A stretch of DNA of 64,000 bases from PALG01 sp964495885 (GTDB taxonomy: Bacteria > Bacteroidota > Bacteroidia > Flavobacteriales > Flavobacteriaceae), in assembly GCA_964495885.1 (NCBI GenBank), contig CAZBWO010000004.1, forward strand, positions 62,001 through 126,000. Direction: 5' to 3'. The notes beneath the pieces were generated by a model. It was given only the letters and a program-made list of their open reading frames with translations, was not told where the DNA came from and searched no databases. How positions within the stretch are numbered: position 1 is the first letter of the stretch; the number at the start of each line of letters is the position of its first letter. Below are positions 43,473-52,754 of the stretch, piece by piece. Both the position numbers and the translations under genes were made by a program.

Positions 43473-43480
43473 CAAATATA
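43473..43480 (-). promoter_or_regulatory. -7 box TATATTTG of suf operon
   Basis: On the minus strand TATATTTG fits TAnnTTTG, 29 bases before the sufA-like ATG. No -33 TTG at the expected spacing. Confidence 0.5.
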
Positions 43481-43577
43481 CTGCAAATCCCTTGTTTCAC
43501 CATAGCGATAAAACAATTAAACATGATAGTGCGATAGATTTAAGTAATAATTAACAGCACACGGAAATTGTGTAGCC

Positions 43578-44633
43578 TTAAAAGTTTGGATTGTTGATAA
43601 AACTAGGGTCTGAAAGAGACAATAAAAAGGCTTTAAGGTCTGCTTTGTCTGATTCTGAAAGCTGTACCCCTCCTTCTCCTACTTTTTTCATAAGAGGGTC
43701 TATGGTTTCAGAATAGACCAATCCTTCAGAATAATGGTTTATGACATCATCCAAGGTTTCAAAACGACCATCGTGCATGTAAGGAGCAGTGTAGGCCAAA
43801 TTCCGCAAAGAAGGAGTCTTAAATTTTCCGTCATCTCGGGGATCTCCGGTCACACGCCCTAAACCTCTGTCTTCAAAAAATTCATCCAACCCGTTATTGT
43901 GAAAAATATTATCTGTCCAAAGCGGATTAAATGGATTTCCGTGGCAATGAAAACAATCTCCCCTTTGTTCATCAAGAAAAATTGCCAATCCGTTTTCTTC
44001 GGAGGGCGTTAATTCTACTTCTCCCAATAAATAGCGATCAAACTTAGAATTGGAGGAAACCAAAGTTCTCAAAAACTGAGCGATTGCCTTGGTCACTAAG
44101 GTTGAGTCAATCGTAGTCACCCCAAATGCCTCTTCAAAAAGCTGTGGATACATTGCATCACTTTCTAGCGCACTTACCGCGTTGGGCCAAGTATTGGCCA
44201 TTTCAATAGGGTTTGTAACCGGATCTAAAATTTGTTCTTCTAGGGAGTTTGCTCTTCCGTCCCAAAAGAATTTTTCTCCATAGTTCCACGCCAAGTTAAA
44301 CAGGGGCATGGAATTTCTTGTTCCCACCGAACCATCAATACCCACACTAAATTGCCTTGGGTCTGTAAATGCATTTGGAGCTCTATGACAATCTGCACAA
44401 GCTTGTGTATTGTTTGCTGAAAGGATTGGGTCAAAGAAAAGTTTTTGGCCCAAAGCAATTCCTTCCTCCGTAAGTGGGTTATCCTCTGGAATAACCGGAG
44501 GAAGGATATTATCTTCAAAAAGCTGCGGAATTTCCAAGTCTACGGGAGTTGCCATATACCCTATCTCATCGTCGGTATCTTTACAACCAACAAGTAAAAA
44601 TATGAGGGTTATGGCCAGTATCCCTTTCCGCAT
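43578..44633 (-). CDS. diheme cytochrome c peroxidase / MauG-MbnH family lipoprotein
   Basis: A 351-residue diheme protein. Lipobox LLVGC (C17) is at its start. Two heme c motifs are CADCH (79-83) and CFHCH (227-231). Family blocks LGQKLFFDPILSANNTQACADCH and MPLFNLAWNYGEKFFWDGRA follow. MauG-related enzymes either remove peroxide or oxidise residues of a partner. The gene directly follows an MbnP-like gene with a one-base TAATG overlap; in methanobactin loci MbnH oxidises a Trp of MbnP to kynurenine. So partner modification is likely here, but the exact target is inferred. Confidence 0.85.
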   Translation of the reverse strand: MRKGILAITLIFLLVGCKDTDDEIGYMATPVDLEIPQLFEDNILPPVIPEDNPLTEEGIALGQKLFFDPILSANNTQACADCHRAPNAFTDPRQFSVGIDGSVGTRNSMPLFNLAWNYGEKFFWDGRANSLEEQILDPVTNPIEMANTWPNAVSALESDAMYPQLFEEAFGVTTIDSTLVTKAIAQFLRTLVSSNSKFDRYLLGEVELTPSEENGLAIFLDEQRGDCFHCHGNPFNPLWTDNIFHNNGLDEFFEDRGLGRVTGDPRDDGKFKTPSLRNLAYTAPYMHDGRFETLDDVINHYSEGLVYSETIDPLMKKVGEGGVQLSESDKADLKAFLLSLSDPSFINNPNF

Positions 44634-45430
44634 TATTGAGTGATTTCACCAAGGCTAAACACCCCAGCTTTTCCGTTTTTGTTCATTTTGATTTGTGCCT
44701 CGTAGTTAGGCATCAATATCGTATACAATTCTGTAAGATCCCATATTTCTGGGTTTTTGAACCATTCTGCAACATTCATGTTGATAGTGATGGTCGTGCC
44801 CTCAGAAATGGTAATTTGGCCCAGACTAACTTCAAAAGAAGTATCTTCTGTAAACTCCAACGTGCCTGGCCCAGGTGGCAAAGTTGTATGCTTATTGGCA
44901 CGGATTGTATGGTATTGAAAGCTCACTTCATCAGTAGAACCTGCAGCCATGTACCTTCCTTCCATACGCATGTAATGGTAGCCACCGCCCAATGGGTCTG
45001 GGACATTCCAGCCGCCATCAGCTGAATTTAAATCATTGTAAATTCCCGATACATTATCTTCGTCATCAAATCCGAAAGTGAAGCTTACAGTATAGGTTCC
45101 TTCGGGAATCTCTAAGGCTGGTGTAAAGCTATTGACTTCGGTTTCATCTGCTTCGACCAAAAAATAATCTCCTGCATCATATTCAGTGCCATCCGTAGCG
45201 GTAAAAGTCACATCAGAAATAAGATATACCAATTTGGAAAGGGTAAGGGTTTCGCCGTGTGCATTGGTATACACGGTCGTTTCATAATCTGCTGTGGAAA
45301 TATCTTCCCCATCCCAATTTTCACTGAAGGTGAAATTCACCTGAATGTCTTTTGGGGTTTCACCGCTGTCATCATTATTACAGGCTGTTAGTCCTAAAAG
45401 GCTAAAAGCCAAGAATGCAATTTTTCTCAT
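44633..45430 (-). CDS. MbnP-like copper-binding lipoprotein candidate
   Basis: A 265-residue lipoprotein with lipobox LTAC (C17). The beta-sandwich body carries VNFTFSENWDGEDI, LSKLVYLISDVTFTATDG, GGWNVPDPLGGGYHYMRMEGRY and a final IMPNYEAQIKMNKN. This matches MbnP family proteins, which gain a copper site by oxidation of a Trp by the MbnH diheme enzyme encoded next to them. Trp at about 39 and in GGWN (about 142) are candidates for the modified residue. No methanobactin gene is nearby. The stop codon overlaps the peroxidase start. Confidence 0.8.
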   Translation of the reverse strand: MRKIAFLAFSLLGLTACNNDDSGETPKDIQVNFTFSENWDGEDISTADYETTVYTNAHGETLTLSKLVYLISDVTFTATDGTEYDAGDYFLVEADETEVNSFTPALEIPEGTYTVSFTFGFDDEDNVSGIYNDLNSADGGWNVPDPLGGGYHYMRMEGRYMAAGSTDEVSFQYHTIRANKHTTLPPGPGTLEFTEDTSFEVSLGQITISEGTTITINMNVAEWFKNPEIWDLTELYTILMPNYEAQIKMNKNGKAGVFSLGEITQ

Positions 45431-45445
45431 AGTTTTTAAGTAGGT

Positions 45446-46855
45446 CTAATTTATTTTTACAATTAAGATATCTTTACTTCCTTTATTTTGGGCAATATTT
45501 CCGTCACTACTTTCGGTATCACCTACCGAAATGACTGAACCATCTGGGGTTACCACAACGGCTTCACCGAAATCGATATTACTTCCACCGATGGATTTTT
45601 CAAAAACAAGTTCTTTTTGAGGATTCAAGATTACTACCCACATATCATTAAATCCTTTATTTTCAGACACGTCATTATCACTACTTCCAGATGCCCCTGT
45701 CATTAAAATATATCCGCCAGACAGAACTTCAATTCCTCTAGCCGTATCAAACTGCGATCCTCCAAAACTTTTTTGGGAGACAAGGCCACCAGAAGGATTC
45801 ATTTCTACCAACCACAGGTCTGCGTTCCCATAATTTTGTGTAACATCCTGTTCATTACTTCTAGAGTCACCCACAATAAAATAATTTCCGTTTGGCGCCT
45901 GAGTTGCAGCATAGGCAACATCAATTCCCAATCCACCGAATGACTTGGTCCATTGCATGACACCATCACCACTTACTTTTACCACCCAATAATCATAGCT
46001 TCCTTTACTATCTGTAATATCAAAGTCATCACTTTCGGAGTGACCAAAGAGCAAGAAACCACCATCTGCAGTCTCTAATGCATCATAACTTCTATCGTTA
46101 TTGGTTCCTCCATAATATCTTGTCCAGTAGTATTCGCCAGACGCATCCAATTTCATACACCAAAACTCCCCGACTCCATGTTGAGTTCCTTGTCCGCTTC
46201 GGTCTGCGTTTCCTTCTCCACCACTTGCAGACACATCAAAATAACCAGTGGCAAAATACCCACCGTCTGAAGTTTGAAATATATCAAATGCTTGATCACT
46301 TCCGCCAAAACCATAATTTTTACACCATTCTTCGTCCCCTTGTGCATTTAATTTTAAAAACCAATAATCATGAAATCCTTGATTACTATCAACTGCACAA
46401 TTATTCCCTCTACTATATCCTGCAACAATGTATCCGCCATCATTTGTATTGGAAACATGGGTGGCAACTTCATCCTCTTCGGTTCCATAGACGCGATTCC
46501 AAATCACCCCTCCACTGGAATTGATCTTAATAAGCCAATAATCTGAATCTGTAGTAGTCTTACCAGTAACATCTCCGTCGTTGCTATAGGTGTTTCCAAC
46601 AATTAGATAATTGCCATCTGAAGTTGCTATAATATCATTTGCTTCGTCAATTCCACTTCCGCCAAGGGTATTGACCCAGGCAACTTCTCCAGTAAAACCA
46701 GTGGGAAGGTCTGTAGGTTCTTCTTCTACCGGATCTTCTTCTTCAGGCGGGGTTTCTTCCTGTTGATAGGGTGCCGGGTCATCTCCTTTGGAACAAGATG
46801 AAAAACCAATAAAAACCAATAATAGCAGTAGTATTAAAATTACATTTTTCATCAT
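45446..46855 (-). CDS. seven-repeat beta-propeller lipoprotein
   Basis: A 469-residue lipoprotein with lipobox FSSC (C21) and a Pro/Glu linker (about 28-50). The rest is seven repeats of about 57-65 residues with consensus D-x-A-x-x-I-x-x-T-x-D-G-G-Y and a closing W-x-K-x-x-G-G, for example TSDGNYLIVGNTYSNDGD and NTNDGGYIVAGYSRG. Seven such units should give a closed seven-bladed propeller. No enzyme residues stand out. It lies between the MbnP-like gene and the choice-of-anchor B genes, with 4- and 15-base gaps, so it belongs to the same unit. Confidence 0.8.
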   Translation of the reverse strand: MMKNVILILLLLLVFIGFSSCSKGDDPAPYQQEETPPEEEDPVEEEPTDLPTGFTGEVAWVNTLGGSGIDEANDIIATSDGNYLIVGNTYSNDGDVTGKTTTDSDYWLIKINSSGGVIWNRVYGTEEDEVATHVSNTNDGGYIVAGYSRGNNCAVDSNQGFHDYWFLKLNAQGDEEWCKNYGFGGSDQAFDIFQTSDGGYFATGYFDVSASGGEGNADRSGQGTQHGVGEFWCMKLDASGEYYWTRYYGGTNNDRSYDALETADGGFLLFGHSESDDFDITDSKGSYDYWVVKVSGDGVMQWTKSFGGLGIDVAYAATQAPNGNYFIVGDSRSNEQDVTQNYGNADLWLVEMNPSGGLVSQKSFGGSQFDTARGIEVLSGGYILMTGASGSSDNDVSENKGFNDMWVVILNPQKELVFEKSIGGSNIDFGEAVVVTPDGSVISVGDTESSDGNIAQNKGSKDILIVKIN

Positions 46856-46859
46856 GGGG

Positions 46860-48269
46860 CTATTTCATGAATTTTTTTACGAGGGTTTCGTTAATATGTA
46901 TAACGTAAATCCCAGAGGGATATTTTGAGGTGTCAAGTACAAAATTCACAACGTTTAGGTTTGAAAAAGAACTCATTTTTTGTCCAAGGATATTGGTAAC
47001 CTCAACCGTTTGAATTGTTTCATTTTGAAGCTCAATATTCAATTCGTTATTAACCGGATTAGGATATATTGAAAGCTGGACTTCTTGCGCAATATCTTCT
47101 ACATTCAATGCTGGATTTCGAACAAGGGTAAACCCATTGGTTCCCGAAATAATGATATTGCCACTAGGTAGATAGGGATATACATTCCAACTACCGCTAT
47201 AACCGGTATCGTTATCGGAAGGATAGGTATCAAAATAACCTATTTCCGTTATGATACCACTTTCAATATTACTGATATCTATCGCTCGTAAACCCGCATT
47301 ATAATTTGCCATGTAAAAAACATCTCCCTTTACATATCCATTGTGGTCTGTGGCCGGTGTAGGTCCAAAATATTCAAAAGAAAAAGAAGGGTTGTCTAAA
47401 TCTTCTACATCAAATATCAGCGTTCTTGTATTTGGTATTCCCGCAAAAATCTCATCCAATTCATCGCCAACCATAAAATACTTTCGGTCTTCTGTTAGCC
47501 AGCCTTGATGAGTATATTCTGTATTGGCATAAGTAATTGTTGAAATAAGTTGGGGGTTTGCTTTGTTGGTTACATCTACAATTACCACGCGATCTTCATT
47601 GCTTCCGAATAAAATTTCCTTCCCAATATAATCTGTATCTGGCCCATCATAAGTGATAATTTGTGCATCATGTGTATAACCAGACCCTGCATAGCCCCCT
47701 GCAGAAACAGGACTGTTAGGTATTGAAAGATTAACAAATACAGGTCCGCCGCTAAAATCATCACAACCAATGAGATAGGCATACCCCGTATCTTCATTAA
47801 TGGCAATATTATGACAGCTTCCCACTAAATCATAATGAAAATCTTCTGTAAAGGTTTCGGGTGGGCTTGCCACATTTCTAAGGCGTGTTAAATCAAATAC
47901 CTGCATGCCATGGTTTCCATTTATGTCACTCACAATGAAAGCATGATTTTGGTATACCTTAATGTCACGCCAAAAGCTTGATCCCGTATGCGTAGGCAAT
48001 TTTCCCAAATAAACTGGATTCACTGGATCGCTAAGATTAAAAAAAGCAGTCCCATTATCCAAACCAACAATGGCATATTCAATATTGCTATCTGGATCAA
48101 CCCATCCCCAAGAATCATTTCCATCATTTGCATTCATATCATTCAATGAGAAATGCGCAATAAGATCAAAGCCTTCACAGGGATAACCATCTGCTGTATT
48201 TCCAACACATGGAGTTTGGGCAAAACCTGCTGAAACACTTAGCAAAAAACTTAGAAAAAGGATTCTCAT
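46860..48269 (-). CDS. choice-of-anchor B secreted protein, T9SS type A
   Basis: A 469-residue secreted protein with signal peptide (about 1-17), then a choice-of-anchor B beta-propeller region (about 20-390; SWGWVDPDSNIEYAIVGLDNGTAFFNLSDP, GNHGMQVFDLTRLRN, EYTHQGWLTEDRKYFMVGDEL) and a T9SS type A sorting domain (about 400-469; LSIYPNPVNNELNIEL). The fold family has LVIVD-like repeats. It is a close paralogue of the next gene upstream but lacks its HYR insertion. Ligand unknown. Confidence 0.86.
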   Translation of the reverse strand: MRILFLSFLLSVSAGFAQTPCVGNTADGYPCEGFDLIAHFSLNDMNANDGNDSWGWVDPDSNIEYAIVGLDNGTAFFNLSDPVNPVYLGKLPTHTGSSFWRDIKVYQNHAFIVSDINGNHGMQVFDLTRLRNVASPPETFTEDFHYDLVGSCHNIAINEDTGYAYLIGCDDFSGGPVFVNLSIPNSPVSAGGYAGSGYTHDAQIITYDGPDTDYIGKEILFGSNEDRVVIVDVTNKANPQLISTITYANTEYTHQGWLTEDRKYFMVGDELDEIFAGIPNTRTLIFDVEDLDNPSFSFEYFGPTPATDHNGYVKGDVFYMANYNAGLRAIDISNIESGIITEIGYFDTYPSDNDTGYSGSWNVYPYLPSGNIIISGTNGFTLVRNPALNVEDIAQEVQLSIYPNPVNNELNIELQNETIQTVEVTNILGQKMSSFSNLNVVNFVLDTSKYPSGIYVIHINETLVKKFMK

Positions 48270-48274
48270 TGTAC

Positions 48275-50179
48275 TTATCTTTTTATGATTTGTTCTGTTT
48301 GAACATTATTGATTTGCAGAAAATACATACCTTTTGAAAAGGCGCTAACATCTAATTGTTTTTCCATTAATCCTGGCCCCTCTTGATGAAGTAAGACCTT
48401 TCCAGAAATATCCAACATTCGTATTGTATGAATAGGTGTTTCGGAAGCAATGATTCGAAGGACATCTTGGGTTGGGTTTGGGAAAACCTTAAAGGTAGAT
48501 TCTTCCTTTTCCAGGATACCCAAATCTTCTTCAACAGATAGTGTAAAGCTACAGCTAGCGGTGTTTCCTTCATCATCAGTGACATCAATCATAACAGTAT
48601 AAATACCCTGCGGCAATTGCGTTCCAGCAGAAGGGCTTTGTACTACAGTTGGAACTGACGTACAATTATCTTCTTCGGAAACAGCATATGTGGGAACGGT
48701 ATAAAAATCTTCACCTGTATCATACAAAACCGCTTGATTAGGCGGACAATCGAAAGAAGGAGGTAATGCATCCAAAACGGTAACTATTGCAGTGCAACTG
48801 TCTGTATTTCCCGAAGGATCTGTAGCCGTCAATGTTACAGTTACATTTCCCAGGTCACTACAAGTGAATGAATTTGGAGAAACCGTTAACGTTACAAAAC
48901 CGCTATCATCTGTAGAACCATCGTCTATATCCTCTGCAGAAATTGAAGCCTCCCCATTTTGGTTAAGGGAAACCGTAAAATTGTGACATGCAGCAACCGG
49001 ATCTACCGTATCTATCGTAGAAGATTTAACCAAGAAAAATCCGCCGCTTCGATCATTAATTGCAATATTTCCACTACTGAAATAGGGATACACATTCCAA
49101 ACTCCACTATATCCCGCATTATTATGGTTAGGGTAGGTATCAAAATAACCTACTTCCGTGGCATTCTGATTGGCCAAATCGCCTATATTAATTGCCCTAA
49201 AACCAGCAGCATAATTTGCTAGATAATAGATGTTTCCTTTTACATATCCATTGTGATCTGTAGCAGGAGTGGTTCCGTAGTAATTAAAATTCAAAACCGG
49301 ATTATCAAGATCGGTAAGATCATAAATCAACGCTTTGGTATTGAAGCCATAATCCTGTTCATCAATTTCATCTCCCAAAATCATATATTTTTGGTCTTCA
49401 GTAAACCAATTTTGGTGGGTGTATGAAGGATCTGAATAAAAAATAGTAGAAATGACTTGAGGATTACTCTTATTGCTAACATCCACAATGGTGACCCTTT
49501 GGTCCCATCCATTACTACTCACTAAAATTTCACTTCCTTGATAGTCAGGGTCTGGACCATTGTAAATTACCGCCTGTCCATCATGAATGTAGTTTCCATT
49601 CCAACCACCTGCGTTGGTAGGATTTAGTGGATTTTGAATGTTTACAAAATGTGCCCCACCCCCATAAGTATCTGTTCCTACCCCATAGGCATATCCAGTT
49701 TCTTCATTAATAACAAGGTTGTGTGCACTTCCAAAACCATTAAAGTGGGCATCCTCTGTGAAAGTAACTGGTGGGCTGGGTACATTCCGTAATCTTGTTA
49801 AATCAAATACCTGCATCCCATGATTAGATGCTTCACTAACAATAAAAGCATAGTTGTTGTAGACTTTAATATCACGCCATGTTGTAGCACTGGTATGAGT
49901 GGGAAGTTTCCCTAAATATACTGGGGATGTTGGGGTGGAAATATCAATAAATGCTGTTCCATTTTCCAAACCCATCAACACATATTCTTTGCCATCCTGT
50001 GGGTCTGTCCAACCCCAGGAGTCATTTGCACCAGAAGTGTTGAAAGTTGACAGAGGAATGTGAGAGATTAGATCAAATCCGCTGCAGGGGTAGGCTCCTG
50101 CCATTCCACCATCACAAGGAGTTTGTGCGATAGAAAAAACGCCAGCCAATAGGCTGTATAAAAGTAAAAATCGATTCAT
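48275..50179 (-). CDS. choice-of-anchor B secreted protein with HYR domains, T9SS type A
   Basis: A 634-residue secreted protein, first gene of the unit. Signal peptide about 1-18; choice-of-anchor B propeller about 20-395 (SWGWTDPQDGKEYVLMGL, SNHGMQVFDLTRLRN, SYTHQNWFTEDQKYM); two HYR-type Ig-like domains about 400-555 (VTVTLTATDPSGNTDSC, VMIDVTDDEGNTASC); T9SS type A sorting domain about 560-634 (FKVFPNPTQDVLRI). The propeller half is about the same as that of the downstream paralogue, so one copy arose by tandem duplication with gain or loss of the HYR part. Confidence 0.87.
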   Translation of the reverse strand: MNRFLLLYSLLAGVFSIAQTPCDGGMAGAYPCSGFDLISHIPLSTFNTSGANDSWGWTDPQDGKEYVLMGLENGTAFIDISTPTSPVYLGKLPTHTSATTWRDIKVYNNYAFIVSEASNHGMQVFDLTRLRNVPSPPVTFTEDAHFNGFGSAHNLVINEETGYAYGVGTDTYGGGAHFVNIQNPLNPTNAGGWNGNYIHDGQAVIYNGPDPDYQGSEILVSSNGWDQRVTIVDVSNKSNPQVISTIFYSDPSYTHQNWFTEDQKYMILGDEIDEQDYGFNTKALIYDLTDLDNPVLNFNYYGTTPATDHNGYVKGNIYYLANYAAGFRAINIGDLANQNATEVGYFDTYPNHNNAGYSGVWNVYPYFSSGNIAINDRSGGFFLVKSSTIDTVDPVAACHNFTVSLNQNGEASISAEDIDDGSTDDSGFVTLTVSPNSFTCSDLGNVTVTLTATDPSGNTDSCTAIVTVLDALPPSFDCPPNQAVLYDTGEDFYTVPTYAVSEEDNCTSVPTVVQSPSAGTQLPQGIYTVMIDVTDDEGNTASCSFTLSVEEDLGILEKEESTFKVFPNPTQDVLRIIASETPIHTIRMLDISGKVLLHQEGPGLMEKQLDVSAFSKGMYFLQINNVQTEQIIKR

Positions 50180-50367
50180 TTTAATAGCTCTTAGAAAAGT
50201 TTACATTTTCACAAAACTTAGGCAAGTTGCCAGTTTTTGCAATTTTTATGTCCAAAGCTACAAAATAATAGCAACATCATAGATTTTATGCGGTTTTATT
50301 TCACATAATTTAAAAATTTAGAGTGCTAGGCTAATCACCATTCTTTATATATGAATATTTAAAACTG

Positions 50368-50375
50368 TATTTTTG
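50368..50375 (+). promoter_or_regulatory. -7 box TATTTTTG of thiL
   Basis: Exact TAnnTTTG, 18 bases before the thiL ATG. No clear -33 TTG at the expected spacing. Confidence 0.5.
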
Positions 50376-50393
50376 CAAAAAAATATTGCCAGA

Positions 50394-51452
50394 ATGTTGG
50401 AAGACAAAGACCCAAAAAAAACAGCTGTTTCCGAATTAGGAGAGTTTGGCCTTATAGACCACCTCACTAAAAATATCAAGATTCATCATTCTTCTACCGT
50501 AAAAGGGGTTGGGGATGATGCGGCAGTAATCTTGAATGATGCCAATAAGCAAATGGTTGTTACGACAGATCTTTTGGTTGAAGGAATTCATTTCGACCTA
50601 GGATACATGCCTTTAAAGCACTTAGGTTATAAATCTGTTGTTGTTAATTTGAGTGATGTATATGCCATGAATGCCGAGGCCCAGCAAATTACTGTTTCTA
50701 TTGCAGTTTCCAATAGGTTTCCCGTAGAAGCACTTGAGGCACTTTACAATGGAATTCTAGCAGCTTGTGAAATGTACAAAGTTGACTTGATAGGAGGAGA
50801 CACCACGGCTTCCACAGGTGGGCTCACCATCAGCATTACAGCAATTGGCCAAACAGAAAAAGAACAAATTGTATGTCGTGATGGTGCCAAAGAAGGGGAT
50901 TTACTGGTGTTATCTGGAGATATTGGCGCCGCTTACCTAGGGCTTCAAGTATTGGAGCGTGAAAAACAGGTCTTTCAAGCAAATCCGAATTCTCAACCAG
51001 ACCTAGAACCTTATAGTTATCTCGTAGAACGGCAACTAAAACCCGAAGCACGAAAAGATATTGTTGCCCTTTTGAAACAATTGAATGTAAAACCCACTTC
51101 TATGATTGATGTGAGTGACGGGCTCTCTTCTGAAATTCTACATCTATGCAAACAATCAAAAGTAGGATGCAATCTATATGAAGATAAGATTCCTTTAGAC
51201 CCACAGGTCATCTCCACCTGTGAGGAGTTTGATCTTGATAGCACCACTATTGCTTTAAGTGGAGGAGAAGATTATGAATTACTTTTTACGATCAAAATGG
51301 ATGATTTCCCAAAAATTAAAGGAAATCCGAATCTTACAGTGGTAGGTCATATGACCAATGAAAAGGAAGGAGTACATCTAATCACTAGAGCAGATACCAA
51401 AATACCCATAATCGCTAGGGGGTGGAATACTTTTTCTGAAGAAAATTCTTAA
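50394..51452 (+). CDS. thiL: thiamine-monophosphate kinase
   Basis: A 352-residue ThiL which makes thiamine diphosphate from the monophosphate using ATP. GVGDDAAVI, TTDLLVEGIHFDL, IGGDTTASTGG, DVSDGLSSEI and SGGEDYELLFT are the expected blocks. Start ATG 50394 is preferred over TTG 50373, which lies within the -7 box. Only one thiamine gene is in the window. Convergent with the small zinc-ribbon genes. Confidence 0.93.
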   Translation: MLEDKDPKKTAVSELGEFGLIDHLTKNIKIHHSSTVKGVGDDAAVILNDANKQMVVTTDLLVEGIHFDLGYMPLKHLGYKSVVVNLSDVYAMNAEAQQITVSIAVSNRFPVEALEALYNGILAACEMYKVDLIGGDTTASTGGLTISITAIGQTEKEQIVCRDGAKEGDLLVLSGDIGAAYLGLQVLEREKQVFQANPNSQPDLEPYSYLVERQLKPEARKDIVALLKQLNVKPTSMIDVSDGLSSEILHLCKQSKVGCNLYEDKIPLDPQVISTCEEFDLDSTTIALSGGEDYELLFTIKMDDFPKIKGNPNLTVVGHMTNEKEGVHLITRADTKIPIIARGWNTFSEENS

Positions 51453-51457
51453 AAAAA

Positions 51458-51664
51458 CTAAGCACTAACCCTAGATTGAAAATGTTTTTCAAACAAGGAA
51501 TTGTTTTCTTTCCAATACTTGGAAAGTGGAACTAAACGGCCATATCCATCAGTTGTAAATTTATTGCCACAACATTTACAACAATATTCTTTAATAAGTA
51601 TATCTTTCTTTTTTAAGGATTCTAAGTTGTGTCCAAACAATTTACATCGCCATTTATTGCTCAT
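51458..51664 (-). CDS. small zinc-ribbon protein, DUF1660-like
   Basis: A 68-residue protein with a W-x-C-x3-G-H start (C7, H11) and KEYCCKCCGNKFT, a zinc-ribbon pattern like that of DUF1660 phage-type proteins. The rest is short and basic. Its start codon overlaps the stop of the following small gene (ATGA, 51661-51664), and both share the pattern C-x3-GH ... YCC-x2-CG, so they arose by duplication. Function unknown. Confidence 0.65.
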   Translation of the reverse strand: MSNKWRCKLFGHNLESLKKKDILIKEYCCKCCGNKFTTDGYGRLVPLSKYWKENNSLFEKHFQSRVSA

Positions 51665-51912
51665 GTTGCTAGTGTTCTCCGCTTCATTTTCTTTTGAAAA
51701 AAGGAAGCCAGTGATGAATTTATCTCTTTATTTTTCACAGTGAGCACTTCCAATTTGCCATTATAGTCTTCTGTTACCTCTTTTCCACAATGGGTACAAC
51801 AATATTCGTTGATGTGGTTAGTTACCTTTCTGGTAATGATATAATCATGTCCAAATGCACTGCAAACGAAACCAGACAAAGAATACGAACGGTGGGCTGA
51901 AGGTTGGTTCAT
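51661..51912 (-). CDS. small zinc-ribbon protein, DUF1660-like
   Basis: An 83-residue paralogue of the next gene: FVCSAFGHDY, then NEYCCTHCGKEVTEDYNGKLEVL, and a basic tail. Four metal-binding Cys/His are plausible. Translated with its partner through the ATGA overlap. DUF1660 members come from phages and from bacterial chromosomes, but no other phage gene is near. Function unknown. Confidence 0.65.
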   Translation of the reverse strand: MNQPSAHRSYSLSGFVCSAFGHDYIITRKVTNHINEYCCTHCGKEVTEDYNGKLEVLTVKNKEINSSLASFFQKKMKRRTLAT

Positions 51913-51977
51913 AATAGTTTTCTTTATTTGATTCGGATAAATGTAGTAAAAAAAATGAAATAAAAGTCGATTAAGTG

Positions 51978-52754
51978 TTAAAATTTATCGATTAAGTGCA
52001 AAAATTGAATTATTTGCTCCTTATTTTCCAACCATCCCATATGACTTCCTTCCAAGATTTTTATAGCACAATCACAACTATTTGCCATTGCTTCGGAAAC
52101 AGAAAAAGGTATTACGGGATCTTCCCGTCCAGCGATAATCCATTTTGAACCCTCGAAATCTTTCAGTATATCACTTCGATTTTTCCGATCACGCATCCCT
52201 TTAATATTTGCAGTGATCCCTTCTGCTGGAAATTGTAAAGCTTTCAGCTGCAAGTCCTTAATTTCTTTGGCAAACTGTAATTGGGCTTTTTCAGAAAACA
52301 AATTCGAAATTCCCATTTTGATGAACAAACTAGGCTGTGTCTTCATCAAGGCAATTGCCCTATTCCTATTTACCCGCTGCTGTTCACTATCATTAGCCGC
52401 ACGGGAATTGAGCAATAGTATATGTTGCAATAGACTGGGTGCACTTTCTGCAATTGCCAATGCAACATATCCTCCCATGGAATGCCCCATCACCGAAACT
52501 TTTTTGATTCCTAAATCACTTAATAACGAAATTACCACCTCTGCCATCAATTCCATGGAATGAATCTCTGCCAATACTTCGGAAGTTCCATGACCTGGAA
52601 GATCTATCGTGATAACAGTATATTCCTCCACAAGGGCAGGAATTAAATTTTCCCAAATGGTAGAATCTTCCAAAAAACCATGTAATAACAACAGGTATGG
52701 TCCCCTGCCATTTACTTTATAATGAATCTTCTTGTTTTGAAATAAAAATTGCAT
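51978..52754 (-). CDS. alpha/beta hydrolase
   Basis: A 258-residue alpha/beta-hydrolase-fold enzyme. Nucleophile S92 sits in VMGHSMGGYVAL; acid is probably in IIAGREDPVIPF and His in EGSHMGWLENKE. HGFLEDSTIWENLIP and DLPGHGTSE mark the oxyanion side. The closest general types are MenH/BioH-like or esterase-like hydrolases; no men or bio genes are near. Substrate unknown. Confidence 0.87.
   Translation of the reverse strand: MQFLFQNKKIHYKVNGRGPYLLLLHGFLEDSTIWENLIPALVEEYTVITIDLPGHGTSEVLAEIHSMELMAEVVISLLSDLGIKKVSVMGHSMGGYVALAIAESAPSLLQHILLLNSRAANDSEQQRVNRNRAIALMKTQPSLFIKMGISNLFSEKAQLQFAKEIKDLQLKALQFPAEGITANIKGMRDRKNRSDILKDFEGSKWIIAGREDPVIPFSVSEAMANSCDCAIKILEGSHMGWLENKEQIIQFLHLIDKF

Noticed and set aside
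45446..46855. Repeats in the propeller gene as a CRISPR or DNA repeat array
   Set aside because: Repeats are protein-level, 57-65 residues, and diverged at DNA level.
51458..51912. Prophage remnant because of DUF1660-like genes
   Set aside because: Neighbours are housekeeping genes and no capsid, integrase or lysis gene is present.
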